A DNA stretch of 64,000 nt. Origin: CAJQHK01 sp038142525. Lineage in GTDB: Bacteria; Pseudomonadota; Alphaproteobacteria; Rickettsiales; UBA1997. The position numbers were made by a program, and so were the translations under genes. Positions 9,444-18,595 of this stretch are shown piece by piece (positions within the stretch are counted from its first letter, which is position 1; the number at the start of each line of letters is the position of its first letter). Under the pieces are notes generated by a model that saw only the letters and a program-made list of their open reading frames with translations, was not told the DNA's origin and ran no database searches. Location: NCBI GenBank assembly GCA_038142525.1, contig JAYQKE010000015.1, forward strand, positions 682,001 through 746,000. The letters are read 5' to 3'.

Positions 9444-10604
9444 ATGAAATTGCTATTTTTTGCTATTATTATTATTGCAAAAGTTACATTAGCAAATGAA
9501 GTTAATGACCCAGATCTTGAGTCTCTGGGTCTCGACGATGTTAGGTCTTTTATCGTCGATAATATAGGTGAAAAAGATAGTAACTCTGCGAATGATCAAA
9601 AAACAGCCACAAAAAACTCTGTTACTAATAGTAATTATTACGAAGATTTTTCTAAAAAAACCAGGGAGGAGGGGAGTAAATTTAAGGAATTTTTCTCTAA
9701 CAAATCTAAAGATATCAAAAAAAATATCAATAAGGTTACAAATAAAATATCTAATAGTTTAAATAATTTATCTAAAGAAGGCGATAATAATGAAAATGAT
9801 GATATTATTAAAAATGCAAGTAACATAATAACATCAAAAAATAATCAAATTCAAAATGAAAATTTACCATCTGAAAAAGAAGTCGCAATTTTAGATGATA
9901 ATCACAAATATCAGTTTAATAAATTATATCCAAAACCAATATCCAAAATTCCACCAGATTTTCTAACCACAGATATTCCACCACCATTATTATCTAGATC
10001 TTTTAGTGATGAAAATATTCATCATCCAATTTTAAATACATATTCTGATAAGGTAGATTTATTATTTACTGAAATTGGCGCTAATGATATTAATGATTTT
10101 AATGCTATTTTAAGAGATGTTCTTAATGTTAATATCTATAATGATTTTGGTGATACGCCCCTAATTTTTGCAGTTTCTTTAAAAAGGCGTTCAATAGCTT
10201 CCAGCTTAGTTTCTGCCGGTGCCAATCCAGATTTAAAAAATGGCTTAGGATTAACAGCAGTAAATATTGCTATCAAAATGGGTGACTATGAAATGGTTAA
10301 ATTGCTGATTGAATCAGGTGCTAATTTGAATGTTAGAAATAATTTTGGGGAAACATATTTAATGCAAGCTGTTAGGATGGGTTATTTACCAGTAATTGAT
10401 TATTTGGTAGCTAAAGATATTGATCTAGATGCCACCAATAAGCAAAATTTGACTGCTTTTGATATCGCAATACAATCCAAAAATAATGTTGTAGTACAAT
10501 TATTATTGAAATATGGTACTAAAAGAAGGTCGCTTGTTAACAGGTCAATTATTGATGAATTAGATGGAAAATGGGGTTATCGCAAGGAACCTCTGAAAAA
10601 CTAA
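9444..10604 (+). CDS. Secreted ankyrin-repeat protein, 3' end rewritten by a MITE
   Basis: The N-terminus MKLLFFAIIIIAKVTLANE is a signal peptide, so I use ATG 9444. An Asn/Lys/Ser-rich low-complexity region of about 140 residues follows. From about residue 220 there are four ankyrin repeats (GDTPLIFAVSLKRRSIASSL; GLTAVNIAIKMGDYEMVKLL; GETYLMQAVRMGYLPVIDYL; NLTAFDIAIQSKNNVVVQLL). Ankyrin proteins of Rickettsiales are often exported and bind host proteins; that role here is inference. The last codons GAA CCT CTG AAA AAC TAA come from the MITE at 10586-10755. Removing the element and one target copy would give an original ending GYRNYQR and stop. Confidence 0.85.
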   Translation: MKLLFFAIIIIAKVTLANEVNDPDLESLGLDDVRSFIVDNIGEKDSNSANDQKTATKNSVTNSNYYEDFSKKTREEGSKFKEFFSNKSKDIKKNINKVTNKISNSLNNLSKEGDNNENDDIIKNASNIITSKNNQIQNENLPSEKEVAILDDNHKYQFNKLYPKPISKIPPDFLTTDIPPPLLSRSFSDENIHHPILNTYSDKVDLLFTEIGANDINDFNAILRDVLNVNIYNDFGDTPLIFAVSLKRRSIASSLVSAGANPDLKNGLGLTAVNIAIKMGDYEMVKLLIESGANLNVRNNFGETYLMQAVRMGYLPVIDYLVAKDIDLDATNKQNLTAFDIAIQSKNNVVVQLLLKYGTKRRSLVNRSIIDELDGKWGYRKEPLKN

Positions 10605-10755
10605 AAATTGGAATTTTTAGATCATTTTTTAGCAGAAATTGTGTTTCTTTTTGGCGCAATATGAACATATTGTGCCATAAAAAACTAAATTTATGCAAAA
10701 AAGGGTCAAAAAGATCAATTTTGCTAAATACATATTTTAGTTTTTCAGAGGTTCC
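10586..10755. mobile_element. IS5-derived MITE, full-length form, 170 bp
   Basis: Left end GGAACCTCTGAAAAACTAAA and right end TTTAGTTTTTCAGAGGTTCC. It is flanked by GCAA at 10582-10585 and 10756-10759 (target duplication). The interior has a dyad around GGCGCAATATGAACATATTG and the block GGGTCAAAAAGATCAATTTT, which is also present in the 76-bp form at 19742 and the truncated form at 61376. It inserted into the last codons of the ankyrin gene and supplies its stop. Confidence 0.92.
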
Positions 10756-10849
10756 GCAATTACCAAAGATAATATCAGCTCCCATCTTTAAAGTAATATT
10801 TTATTAAAAAAGTTACTTTAAAGCCCAAAATTAATACCATTTAGGAATT

Positions 10850-11917
10850 ATGAAAATTTTATTACATTTATTATTAATAATATTTATTGCATCATGTTCA
10901 GATTTAGATCAAGAATATGTTAAAAATAATCATCAAAAAGCTAAGAATATTATTATTTTAATTGGCGATGGTATGGGAAATACTCAAATTACTTATCATC
11001 TTGATAATCTCAAAGATCAAGAATCTAACTTTACCAAATTTAAATATTCTGGCTTAGTCAGAACTTATTCAAAAAATAGTTTAATTACAGAATCCGCTTC
11101 TTCTGCTACTTCAATTGCTACTGGTTACAAAGTGCCAAATCGCGCTTTATCTATTCTTGATGGTAGAAAATTACCAACTCTTTTTGAAATTGCCAAGAAG
11201 AGTGGAAAAAAGACTGGCTTTGTAGTTACCAGCTCTGTTTTACATGCAACTCCTGCCACTTTCTATGCTCACCAAGAAACTCGCTATATGAAAGAAGGAA
11301 TTGCTGATGATCTTCTAAATTCTGATATAGATTTTATTAGTGGTGCTGATTTAGATTTTTTCCAAAAACATGATTATCTCAAGAAATTTCAAAATAAGGA
11401 TTATAAATTATTTCATGAACAGAAAGATTTTAATATTGATGCTAAAAAAATATTTTATTTAGAAAATAACAAACATTTAGATCCAAAAAATCAAAATAGA
11501 AATGAATATTTAATTAATAATAGTTTGAAGGCTTTAGAATTCTTATCAAAAGGTGAAAAAGGTTTTATTTTATTAATTGAATCTTCACAAATTGATTTTG
11601 CTGGTCATAATAATGATCCTGAATATTTACTTGCTGAAATAAAAGAATTTGATAAATTAATTGGTAAAATTATCAATTTTGCTGATAATAATCAAGGCAC
11701 TTTGGTTGTTTTAACTTCTGATCACGAAACTGGTGGTTTGACATTAATTACTGACGAAAAAGATTATATTACTGATTCTTATGATATTAATTTTTCTACT
11801 TCTGGCCACTCTGCTTCTATGGTGCCAATATTTGCCTATGGTACTGCTGCCGAGAAATTTACTGGAATAATTGATAATATTGATATTTTTCAGAAAATTT
11901 CCAGCCATATTAAATGA
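10850..11917 (+). CDS. Alkaline phosphatase, lipoprotein form
   Basis: Periplasmic phosphomonoesterase of the PhoA superfamily. The N-terminus MKILLHLLLIIFIASC has a lipobox (IASC), so it is probably membrane-anchored. Metal and nucleophile motifs are present: LIGDGMG (Asp ligand), ESASSATSIATG around the catalytic serine, TSDHETGG and SGHSASM (His/Asp ligands). At 355 aa it is shorter than E. coli PhoA (471) and resembles compact alkaline phosphatases. It stands alone between the MITE-bearing gap and ubiB. The region 10756-10849 upstream contains a short hairpin around TTTAAAGTAA. Confidence 0.88.
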   Translation: MKILLHLLLIIFIASCSDLDQEYVKNNHQKAKNIIILIGDGMGNTQITYHLDNLKDQESNFTKFKYSGLVRTYSKNSLITESASSATSIATGYKVPNRALSILDGRKLPTLFEIAKKSGKKTGFVVTSSVLHATPATFYAHQETRYMKEGIADDLLNSDIDFISGADLDFFQKHDYLKKFQNKDYKLFHEQKDFNIDAKKIFYLENNKHLDPKNQNRNEYLINNSLKALEFLSKGEKGFILLIESSQIDFAGHNNDPEYLLAEIKEFDKLIGKIINFADNNQGTLVVLTSDHETGGLTLITDEKDYITDSYDINFSTSGHSASMVPIFAYGTAAEKFTGIIDNIDIFQKISSHIK

Positions 11918-11981
11918 TAATGTCATTTCCTAGCTTTAAAGCCTAAAATTGTCATTAATTCAATAAAAATGAAACTAACAA

Positions 11982-13295
11982 ATGATCCTATTTATTAAAT
12001 CTTTATTCAATATAGTTAAATTATTTTTATTTTTTGTAATTTTTCTGATATTTTTTCCTTTTTATGAGGAAAGAGCAATTTATTTTTTTCTAAAATTTTC
12101 TGGTCCTGTTTTTATTAAATTAGGACAGTTTTTATCTGTGAGGCCAGATTTAGTTGGTAAAGAATTATCTGAATTATTATCTAAATTTCAAGATAATTTA
12201 ACACCTTTTTCAGAGAAGAATGCAATTAATTATATAGAAAAAATATATCAAAAGGATATAAATGATATTTTTAAAAAATTTAAAAAAGAACCTATAGCCT
12301 CGGCATCCATTGCTCAAACTCATAAGGCTGTTCTAAAAGGTGGTGAAGTTGTCGCTGTTAAAATTCTTAGGCCAAATATTGCCAAAATTATTAAAAGAGA
12401 CTTATTAACCATTAAAATTATCACTTTTATTTTAGCAATATTTTCTAAAAATATTAGATCCATCCGTAAAGATATCCTACCTTCTTTAAAAAATATGTTA
12501 GAAAAAGAAGTTAATTTATTACTTGAAGCAAGATCATCTTCTAAAATTAAAGATATTCTATTGGATTTTAATGATTTCATAATACCAAAAATTTATTGGA
12601 ATTTAACCAATAAGGATATTTTGGTAATGGAGTGGATTGACGGTATTAGATTTTCCAATAAAAAGGCCATTGCCGCCACTAAATTTAATAAGAAAAAATT
12701 GGTAAAAATATTAGTGCTTGGATTTTTTCACCAAGCATATGATCGGGGTTTTTTTCATGCTGATATGCATCCAGGTAATTTAATTCTAACTAAAGATGGT
12801 AAAATTGCTTTGATAGATTTCGGCATTATTGGCATTTTAGATAGAAAAATCAGAATTGCCATTACACAGATCTTTATTAATTTTTTAAAGAGAGATTATA
12901 GAAGAGTTGCCGAGCTTCATTTGGAAGCTGGTTTGGTTCCAGAAGACACTGATCTTGATGAATTTTCCTTATATTCTCGTATTTTGGGAGAATCTATTAC
13001 GGATAAAAAAGTTTCAGAAGTGCCGCTCATTTTGATTTTTACAAAATTAATTGAGATGATCCAAAAATATAATATGAAAACTAATGAAAATTTATTATTA
13101 TTGCAAAAAACAATCACATTGATTGAAGGAATTGCTTTTTCACTTGATGAGGATGTTAATATTTGGGCAATTGCTAAACCTTGGATGGAAGATTGGTCAA
13201 AGAAAAATATTGGTTTTGATGCTAAAATTAGGGATAATTTTCTAGAAATTATGGATGATATTAAGATAATCGCAAAGAAAATATCAAATACTTAA
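11982..13295 (+). CDS. ubiB: ABC1/UbiB-family atypical kinase for ubiquinone biosynthesis
   Basis: The protein has a hydrophobic N-terminal segment (about residues 12-28). The UbiB hallmarks follow: KLGQFLSVRPDLVG (KxGQ motif), the Ala-rich nucleotide loop ASIAQTHKA, VAVKILRP with the catalytic lysine, FFHADMHPGNL and LIDFGIIG (metal-binding Asp). UbiB ATPases support coenzyme Q assembly at the inner membrane. At 437 aa it is slightly shorter than E. coli UbiB and lacks the long C-terminal membrane anchor. The frame is intact. Start ATG 11982. Confidence 0.92.
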   Translation: MILFIKSLFNIVKLFLFFVIFLIFFPFYEERAIYFFLKFSGPVFIKLGQFLSVRPDLVGKELSELLSKFQDNLTPFSEKNAINYIEKIYQKDINDIFKKFKKEPIASASIAQTHKAVLKGGEVVAVKILRPNIAKIIKRDLLTIKIITFILAIFSKNIRSIRKDILPSLKNMLEKEVNLLLEARSSSKIKDILLDFNDFIIPKIYWNLTNKDILVMEWIDGIRFSNKKAIAATKFNKKKLVKILVLGFFHQAYDRGFFHADMHPGNLILTKDGKIALIDFGIIGILDRKIRIAITQIFINFLKRDYRRVAELHLEAGLVPEDTDLDEFSLYSRILGESITDKKVSEVPLILIFTKLIEMIQKYNMKTNENLLLLQKTITLIEGIAFSLDEDVNIWAIAKPWMEDWSKKNIGFDAKIRDNFLEIMDDIKIIAKKISNT

Positions 13296-13323
13296 AAATA
13301 TTTAGAAGAAGCTAAGAATTTAA

Positions 13324-13770
13324 TTATCTTCCCTTATAATCATATTCTCTATGATGATCTAAATGAATATTTTTTGGAATTTGGCCAGTCTGAAAAAATA
13401 TATCTATAGGAATGCCGCCTCTTGGATACCAATAGCCAGAAATTCTAAGCCATTTTGGCTTCATTAAAAAGATTAAATCCTTGGCAATTTTAATAGTACA
13501 ATCTTCATGAAAGGCGCCATGATTTCTAAAAGAAGTAAGATATAATTTTAAAGATTTACTTTCGACCATTTTTTGATTTGGCACATATTCAATGATAATA
13601 TTAGCAAAATCTGGTTGTGAAGTAACTGGGCAGATGGAGGTAAATTCTGGGCAAGAAAATTTAATCAAATAATCAAGATCAGGATGGGGATTATTCACCG
13701 CATCTAAGATTTTAATATCTGGATTATCATATTGATAATTTGTATTTTCTCCTAATTTTATTTTTGTCAT
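13324..13770 (-). CDS. queF: NADPH-dependent 7-cyano-7-deazaguanine reductase
   Basis: QueF reduces preQ0 to preQ1 in queuosine tRNA modification. The 148-aa length is that of the short type I enzyme. SCPEFTSICPVTSQPDFA contains the catalytic Cys (ICPVT) and the downstream Asp. ESKSLKLYLTSFRNHGAFHE is the QueF signature with the substrate-binding Glu and His. It overlaps the pth stop by four bases (13767-13770) and is last in the bolA-grxD-ygfZ-pth-queF run. Confidence 0.95.
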   Translation of the reverse strand: MTKIKLGENTNYQYDNPDIKILDAVNNPHPDLDYLIKFSCPEFTSICPVTSQPDFANIIIEYVPNQKMVESKSLKLYLTSFRNHGAFHEDCTIKIAKDLIFLMKPKWLRISGYWYPRGGIPIDIFFQTGQIPKNIHLDHHREYDYKGR

Positions 13771-14294
13771 ATTTGTAATATTTCTTCTATTTTGTCACCA
13801 ATCTCTATTATTTCCTGATTAATCATGTCTTTTTCAATTAATGGAAATTTACCTAAAACATAATCAGAAATTTCAAAGCGATCATCTTCTGGTCTGCCAA
13901 CACCAATTCTAATGCGGTGATAATTTTTACCAATTTTATTATCAATATCTTTTAGGCCATTATGACCAGCATTACCTCCAGCAAATTTAATTTTATGAGT
14001 ACCAATTTTCAAATCAATTTCATCATGAAAGACAAAAATCCTATCAGTTGGAATTTTATAAAATGTAGAAAATTTTTGCACCGCACTACCAGAAAGATTC
14101 ATGAAACTTTGTGGTTTAATGGCGATAATTTTTTGTCCAGAAATTTCTCCAGTAAAAACTTTACTATCAAATTTATCTGGTTTTTTATCAAAAGAAAATT
14201 TATCAATCAGATAATCAATTGCCAAAAATCCAGCATTATGGCGAGTATTTTCATATTTTGTACCGGGATTTCCAAGACCGACCAATAATATCAT
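13767..14294 (-). CDS. pth: Peptidyl-tRNA hydrolase
   Basis: Recycles peptidyl-tRNA dropped from ribosomes. The conserved N-terminus LLVGLGNPGTKYENTRHNAG includes the catalytic His of TRHNAGF. KPQSFMNLSGSAV, FHDEIDLKIG (catalytic Asp) and GGNAGHNGLKDI follow. 175 aa, slightly short of E. coli Pth (194) at the C-terminus. It overlaps ygfZ by four bases upstream and queF downstream, so translation is probably coupled. Confidence 0.96.
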   Translation of the reverse strand: MILLVGLGNPGTKYENTRHNAGFLAIDYLIDKFSFDKKPDKFDSKVFTGEISGQKIIAIKPQSFMNLSGSAVQKFSTFYKIPTDRIFVFHDEIDLKIGTHKIKFAGGNAGHNGLKDIDNKIGKNYHRIRIGVGRPEDDRFEISDYVLGKFPLIEKDMINQEIIEIGDKIEEILQI

Positions 14295-15115
14295 AAAATT
14301 TTTACTTTATTAGAATTAAGCTCTAATTCTATGTCAAAATTTTCATCAATTACGGCATTTTTTAATAAAGCTAAAGCTAAAATTTTATTGTCATATTTAA
14401 TATGAGATAGAATATGGCCAATTTTTCTATCATTAAAAGTAATTTCCTCTCCTTTTTCAAAAGAATTATTTCCTAAAATTTCAACTAGATAGATTTTTTT
14501 GCGAATTACACCCTTATATTTAATGCGGGCCATAACTTCTTGCCCAATATAGCAACCCTTATTAAAATCAACAGCACCTAAATCAAAAAAGCCATATTCA
14601 GCTGGAATAGATTTTTTAATTATCAAATCATTATGGTCAGGAATTTTAAGATCGAATCTGATTTTATTGTAAAAATCAAAATCTTGTTTTTTAAAATCTG
14701 GACTATTTTGAATTTTCTCCAAATTATTTTGATCTAAAATTGCTCTGAAAGAAATTTCTTTTGATCTTGGATCTTGATAAGAATTAATTTCAGTAATTTT
14801 TTGATCTAAAAAGACAATTTTTAAATCATCAATAATTTCTAATTCAATATCAGCTGATAATTTATAAAGGGAAAGTTTTTTAAAAATTTCTGCAATTCGC
14901 GCCTCTTCTACATCTAAATAAATATCTCCTTTTTTTTGGCTAATGAAAAAATCACAGAAAAAAGTGCCAGTGGCGCTTAGCATCAAACTATAAATCAGAG
15001 GATTTTCTGTAGTTAGAGAATTAATATCATTAGTAGTAAGTCCCTGAAGAAATTCTTTAGCATCAGGGCCCGAGATTTTAATAATTTTCCTATCTAAAAT
15101 AGAATAATTAGGCAT
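14291..15115 (-). CDS. ygfZ: Folate-binding iron-sulfur cluster assembly protein YgfZ
   Basis: The family assists maturation of [4Fe-4S] proteins such as MiaB and uses tetrahydrofolate. The diagnostic YgfZ signature is present as FNKGCYIGQEVMARIKYKG with its conserved Cys. The N-terminal GcvT-like domain begins LDRKIIKISGPDAKEFLQGL. 274 aa. It overlaps grxD by eight bases. Its position next to Grx4-type glutaredoxin and BolA fits a shared iron-sulfur role. Confidence 0.92.
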   Translation of the reverse strand: MPNYSILDRKIIKISGPDAKEFLQGLTTNDINSLTTENPLIYSLMLSATGTFFCDFFISQKKGDIYLDVEEARIAEIFKKLSLYKLSADIELEIIDDLKIVFLDQKITEINSYQDPRSKEISFRAILDQNNLEKIQNSPDFKKQDFDFYNKIRFDLKIPDHNDLIIKKSIPAEYGFFDLGAVDFNKGCYIGQEVMARIKYKGVIRKKIYLVEILGNNSFEKGEEITFNDRKIGHILSHIKYDNKILALALLKNAVIDENFDIELELNSNKVKIL

Positions 15116-15440
15116 TTATTGTAATATTTTTATCTTTAAGAAATTTCTCTAATTCACCGTTAGAAAACATCTCGCGAATAATATCACAACCACCTATAAA
15201 TTCACCTTTAATATATAGTTGAGGAATGGTTGGCCAGTCAGAGAATATTTTAATTCCTTCTCTAAGTTCTGGATCTTCCAAAACATTAATATCAAGATAG
15301 TCGACTTTGATTTTATTATTTAAAATATTGCAAACAGCACTAGAAAAACCGCAATTTGGAAAATCCTTATTGCCCTTCATAAATAGAACTACATCATTTT
15401 CAGTAATTAATTCTTGTATTTTTTGATTTATATTTGTCAT
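15108..15440 (-). CDS. grxD: Monothiol glutaredoxin (Grx4/GrxD type)
   Basis: 110 aa. In place of the canonical monothiol CGFS, the sequence shows KGNKDFPNCGFSSAVCNIL, with the CGFS motif intact. WPTIPQLYIKGEFIGGCDI carries the TVP-like cis-Pro glutathione-binding loop (here TIP) and the GGCD motif. Monothiol glutaredoxins bind [2Fe-2S] clusters with glutathione and partner BolA, encoded 12 bases upstream. Intact. Confidence 0.96.
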   Translation of the reverse strand: MTNINQKIQELITENDVVLFMKGNKDFPNCGFSSAVCNILNNKIKVDYLDINVLEDPELREGIKIFSDWPTIPQLYIKGEFIGGCDIIREMFSNGELEKFLKDKNITINA

Positions 15441-15452
15441 TTTTAGTTTAAT

Positions 15453-15683
15453 TTAAATTGCAATGGTTTTTAGTTGCAAAGCATGTAATTCGCCACTATC
15501 TAAATATTCTCTTAAGGCCGAATTAACAATTTTATGTTGTGCCACCATTGTTTGACCATTGAAAATTTTATCCTCTATAGTTAAAGAATAGTGATTTTGA
15601 TCACCAACTAAATCTTTTAAGATAATTTTAGCATCAGGAAAATTCTCTTCCAGAATTTTTTGTAATTTATTTTGCTCCATCAT
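15453..15683 (-). CDS. bolA: BolA-family protein
   Basis: 76 aa, the length of a single class II KH-like BolA domain. DAKIILKDLVGDQNHYSLTI and MVAQHKIVNSALREYLDSGE match the family, with a conserved His (QHKIV) that ligates the shared cluster with Grx. First gene of the minus-strand iron-sulfur run. The ATG could be either of two adjacent methionines. The promoter should lie in 15684-15820, which is shared with the divergent amidotransferase gene. Confidence 0.93.
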   Translation of the reverse strand: MMEQNKLQKILEENFPDAKIILKDLVGDQNHYSLTIEDKIFNGQTMVAQHKIVNSALREYLDSGELHALQLKTIAI

Positions 15684-15724
15684 AAGTTATTGAATTAAAT
15701 ATTTTAATATATATCATCGAAATC

Positions 15725-15760
15725 TTAGTGGAACTGTCCGAAATATTTTTCCTTAACATA
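15725..15760. repeat. Fragment of a dispersed repeat containing ACTGTCCGAAAT
   Basis: GGAACTGTCCGAAATATTTTTC here resembles, in reverse complement, the region near 55478-55500 (GTACTGTCCGAAATCTTTTTC), downstream of the IS630 element. Two copies in non-coding sequence suggest the end of another mobile element family. It lies in the gap between the divergent bolA and amidotransferase genes. Confidence 0.45.
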
Positions 15761-15820
15761 GATTCGAGACGGCCCCTTAACTGGCTATTTTAAAATAATA
15801 TATTTCTTAAGACAAGATAA

Positions 15821-16552
15821 ATGAGTGATAAAGTTGTAATTGGTATTGTTCCTGATTTTTTCCGCCATTCTATTAACTTCTCTTCTATTAAGGATCATTT
15901 TGGTATTGCTTGTAACTATATTGAAAATCTTGAAAAATGTGGCGCTGTAGCTATTATTTTGCCCTATCAATATTCCTCCATTGCAGAATATATTGATCTA
16001 ATTGATGGTATTATCATTGCAGGTGGTGGTTTTATCGATCCTGCCCGTTATGGTAAACCAGATGCTAAAATTAAAGTTAATAAGGAAAGAGATGAGTTTG
16101 AATTTACCATATTACAAAAAGTAATTGATAAAACAACAATGCCTGTTTTGGGTATTTGTAACGGCATGCAGGCAATTAATATAATTTATGGTGGTGATTT
16201 AAAGCATCATGTAAAGGATCATGAGCAAAAATATCACGAAAATTTTGCCGATTATACTATTCCATTTCATGATATCAATATTGCAAAAGATAGTAAATTA
16301 CATAAGATTATTGATGTCGATGAAACTAAGACTAATTCCTCTCATGCTTTAGCAGTTGATAATTTAGGCAAAGATATCAAAGTTTCAGCAACAGCCGCAA
16401 AAGATAATATCATTGAAGCAATTGAACATAAAAGCCATCCATTTTGCCTTGGTTTGCAATGGCATCCAGAATTTCAAAGTAGTGAAATTGATGAAAAGAT
16501 TTTTAAAAATTTCGTTTCTCATTGTCAAAATTATAAAATAAATAAATGTTAA
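15821..16552 (+). CDS. Class I glutamine amidotransferase-like hydrolase (peptidase C26 / PuuD type)
   Basis: 243 aa. Catalytic Cys in GICNGMQAINIIYGG, and the His-Glu pair in LGLQWHPEFQ. The family hydrolyses gamma-glutamyl amides, for example gamma-glutamyl-GABA; the actual substrate here cannot be read from sequence. IDGIIIAGGGFIDPARYG is the oxyanion-strand region usual for this group. It overlaps the kup start by seven bases (ATG 16546). Intact. Confidence 0.88.
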   Translation: MSDKVVIGIVPDFFRHSINFSSIKDHFGIACNYIENLEKCGAVAIILPYQYSSIAEYIDLIDGIIIAGGGFIDPARYGKPDAKIKVNKERDEFEFTILQKVIDKTTMPVLGICNGMQAINIIYGGDLKHHVKDHEQKYHENFADYTIPFHDINIAKDSKLHKIIDVDETKTNSSHALAVDNLGKDIKVSATAAKDNIIEAIEHKSHPFCLGLQWHPEFQSSEIDEKIFKNFVSHCQNYKINKC

Positions 16553-18503
16553 ATTTCTTTAATATTTCAAAGGCAAAAATTTCTTTAATACCCGTTTTAA
16601 TAGCCTTAGGAATTGTTTATGGCGATATTGGTACTTCGCCACTTTATGGGATGAGAGCCATTATGTCTGGCAAGATGATTTCCCAGGAATTAATTTATGG
16701 TGCTGTTTCTTGTGTTTTTTGGACTTTGACCTTACAAACTAGTTTAAAATATATCACCATAGTTTTAAGTGCAGATGGTCAGGGGCAGGGTGGTATGTTA
16801 GCTCTATATTCATTGATTAAAAAAGGTCGTAAATGGTGGATTGTAATTTTTGCTATGATTGGCGCTTCTCTTTTATTATCTGAAGGTATTATTACGCCAG
16901 CAATTTCGGTGTCGGCAGCAATTGAAGGTTTGAGGATTTTTAACCCAGAATTAAATACGATGCCAATTGTAATGACAATTTTGGCAGCTTTATTTGCTAT
17001 ACAAAGATTTGGCACAACCATAGTTGGTACATTATTTGGACCGATAATGCTTTGTTGGTTTTCAATGATTGGTTTTTTTGGATTTGTTAATATTTTAGAT
17101 CATCCTGAAATATTTAATGCAATTAATCCAATATATGCTATTAATTTATTAATTAATTCACCTTCAGGAATTTTAATTTTAGGAGCGGTATTTTTATGTA
17201 CTACAGGTGCTGAAGCCCTATATTCTGACATGGGTCACTGTGATCGTAAAAGTATTAGAAGAGGTTGGGCCTTTGTCAAAATATGTCTTTTAATGAATTA
17301 TTTTGGTCAAGGGGCTTGGTTGATTGAAATGGAAGGTAGTATTTTGGAAAAGGGTCATAATCCATTTTTTGCTATTATTCCAGAAGGTTTTCTTTTAGTA
17401 GCAATTATTATTGCAACTATGGCAACAATTATTGCTAGTCAGGCTTTAATTACCGGTTCATTTAGTTTGATTAATGAAGCAAGTCGACTCAATATATTTC
17501 CTAAATTAAAAACTAAATATCCAACAAGAAAACAAGCTCAAATTTATATTACATTTATCAATAATTTTCTATTTGTTGGTTGTATTGGAATTGTTTATTA
17601 TTTTAAGGAGTCTCATTATATGGAGGTGCCTATGGCTTGTCAGTAGTTAGTGGCATGATGTGTACTACAATTTTGTTTTTTTGTTATTTACTATCTCGTA
17701 ATTTTTCAAAGATTATTTGCTATGCATTTTTAGCTGTCTTTCTAACTATAGAATTACATTTCTTTTTGTCTGCTAGTATTTATAAATTCTTCCATGGCGG
17801 TTGGATAGTTATGATGATTGTCGCTTTGGTATTTTGCTCTATGTGGTTTTGGATGCAGGCTAAAAGTTTTAGAAGAAAAAGTGTTAAATTTATTGATGTT
17901 GATGATATTATTCCAGATCTTATAGATTTAAGTAATGATAGAAATATTGATAAGGTTGCCAATCATATTGTTTATTTAACTTCTTCAAAAAATCCTAAAA
18001 AAATCGAAAATAAAATTACCTATTCTCTTTTTGAAAATAGGCCAAAAAGGGCTAATATTTATTGGGTTATTCATGTTAATATTGTTAGTCAGCCATTTAC
18101 TTGCACCTATAAAACAACTATTTATTCAGCAAAAGATGTTGCTAGGATAGATTTTGATATTGGTTTTAAAATGCAGCCAAGAGTTGGATTATTTTTCAAT
18201 GAGGTTTTGCAAGAATTAATCAATAATCATGAGATTGAATTAGAATCTAATGATGAATATGATAAAAAAGTAAATATTAATGGCGATGTTAGATTTATTA
18301 TTTGGAAAAAATTCATATCAAATCATCATTATTTAGATCTTTATACTAGATTCATTAATTCTTGTTATAATATGATTGGTAAAATTAGTGTTAGAGAGGA
18401 TGAGTTTTATGGTTTAGATGATAAACCTAGTGAAGTTGAGATAGAGAAGGTGCCAATAAATTTGGAGAGTGACTATAAGACCAACTTAACCCGCATCTAC
18501 TAA
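16546..18503 (+). CDS. kup: Low-affinity potassium uptake protein Kup, one frameshift
   Basis: Inner-membrane K+/H+ symporter. The first frame has GIVYGDIGTSPLYGMRAI, the Kup signature, and about ten transmembrane segments (GQGQGGMLALYSLI; TGAEALYSDMGHC). It runs out of frame after YFKESHYM. The second frame resumes GGAYGLSVVSGMMCTTIL and the cytoplasmic C-terminal domain. A base is missing near 17619-17625; restoring a G in ATGGAGG gives about 652 aa (E. coli 622). This is a deletion, not the TTTGC class. Either an assembly error or a damaged gene. Confidence 0.92.
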
Positions 18504-18513
18504 ACTGTCTATA

Positions 18514-18560
18514 GGAACCTCTGTGGATATTTTGATTCTAGACAGTTTTTCAGAGGTTCC
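18514..18560. mobile_element. IS5-derived MITE, 47 bp, diverged interior
   Basis: Left end GGAACCTCTG and right end TTTTTCAGAGGTTCC enclose a unique interior (TGGATATTTTGATTCTAGACAG). Flanks are TATA on the left and TTAA on the right, so no target duplication survives; the copy may be a recombinant of two elements. It lies just after the kup stop. Confidence 0.75.
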
Positions 18561-18595
18561 TTAACTACCTTGCTACACTGGTCGATTATAGGTAA

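Noticed and set aside
10571..10807. Overlapping frames on both strands inside the 170-bp MITE
   Set aside because: They consist of element sequence and are explained by the palindrome.
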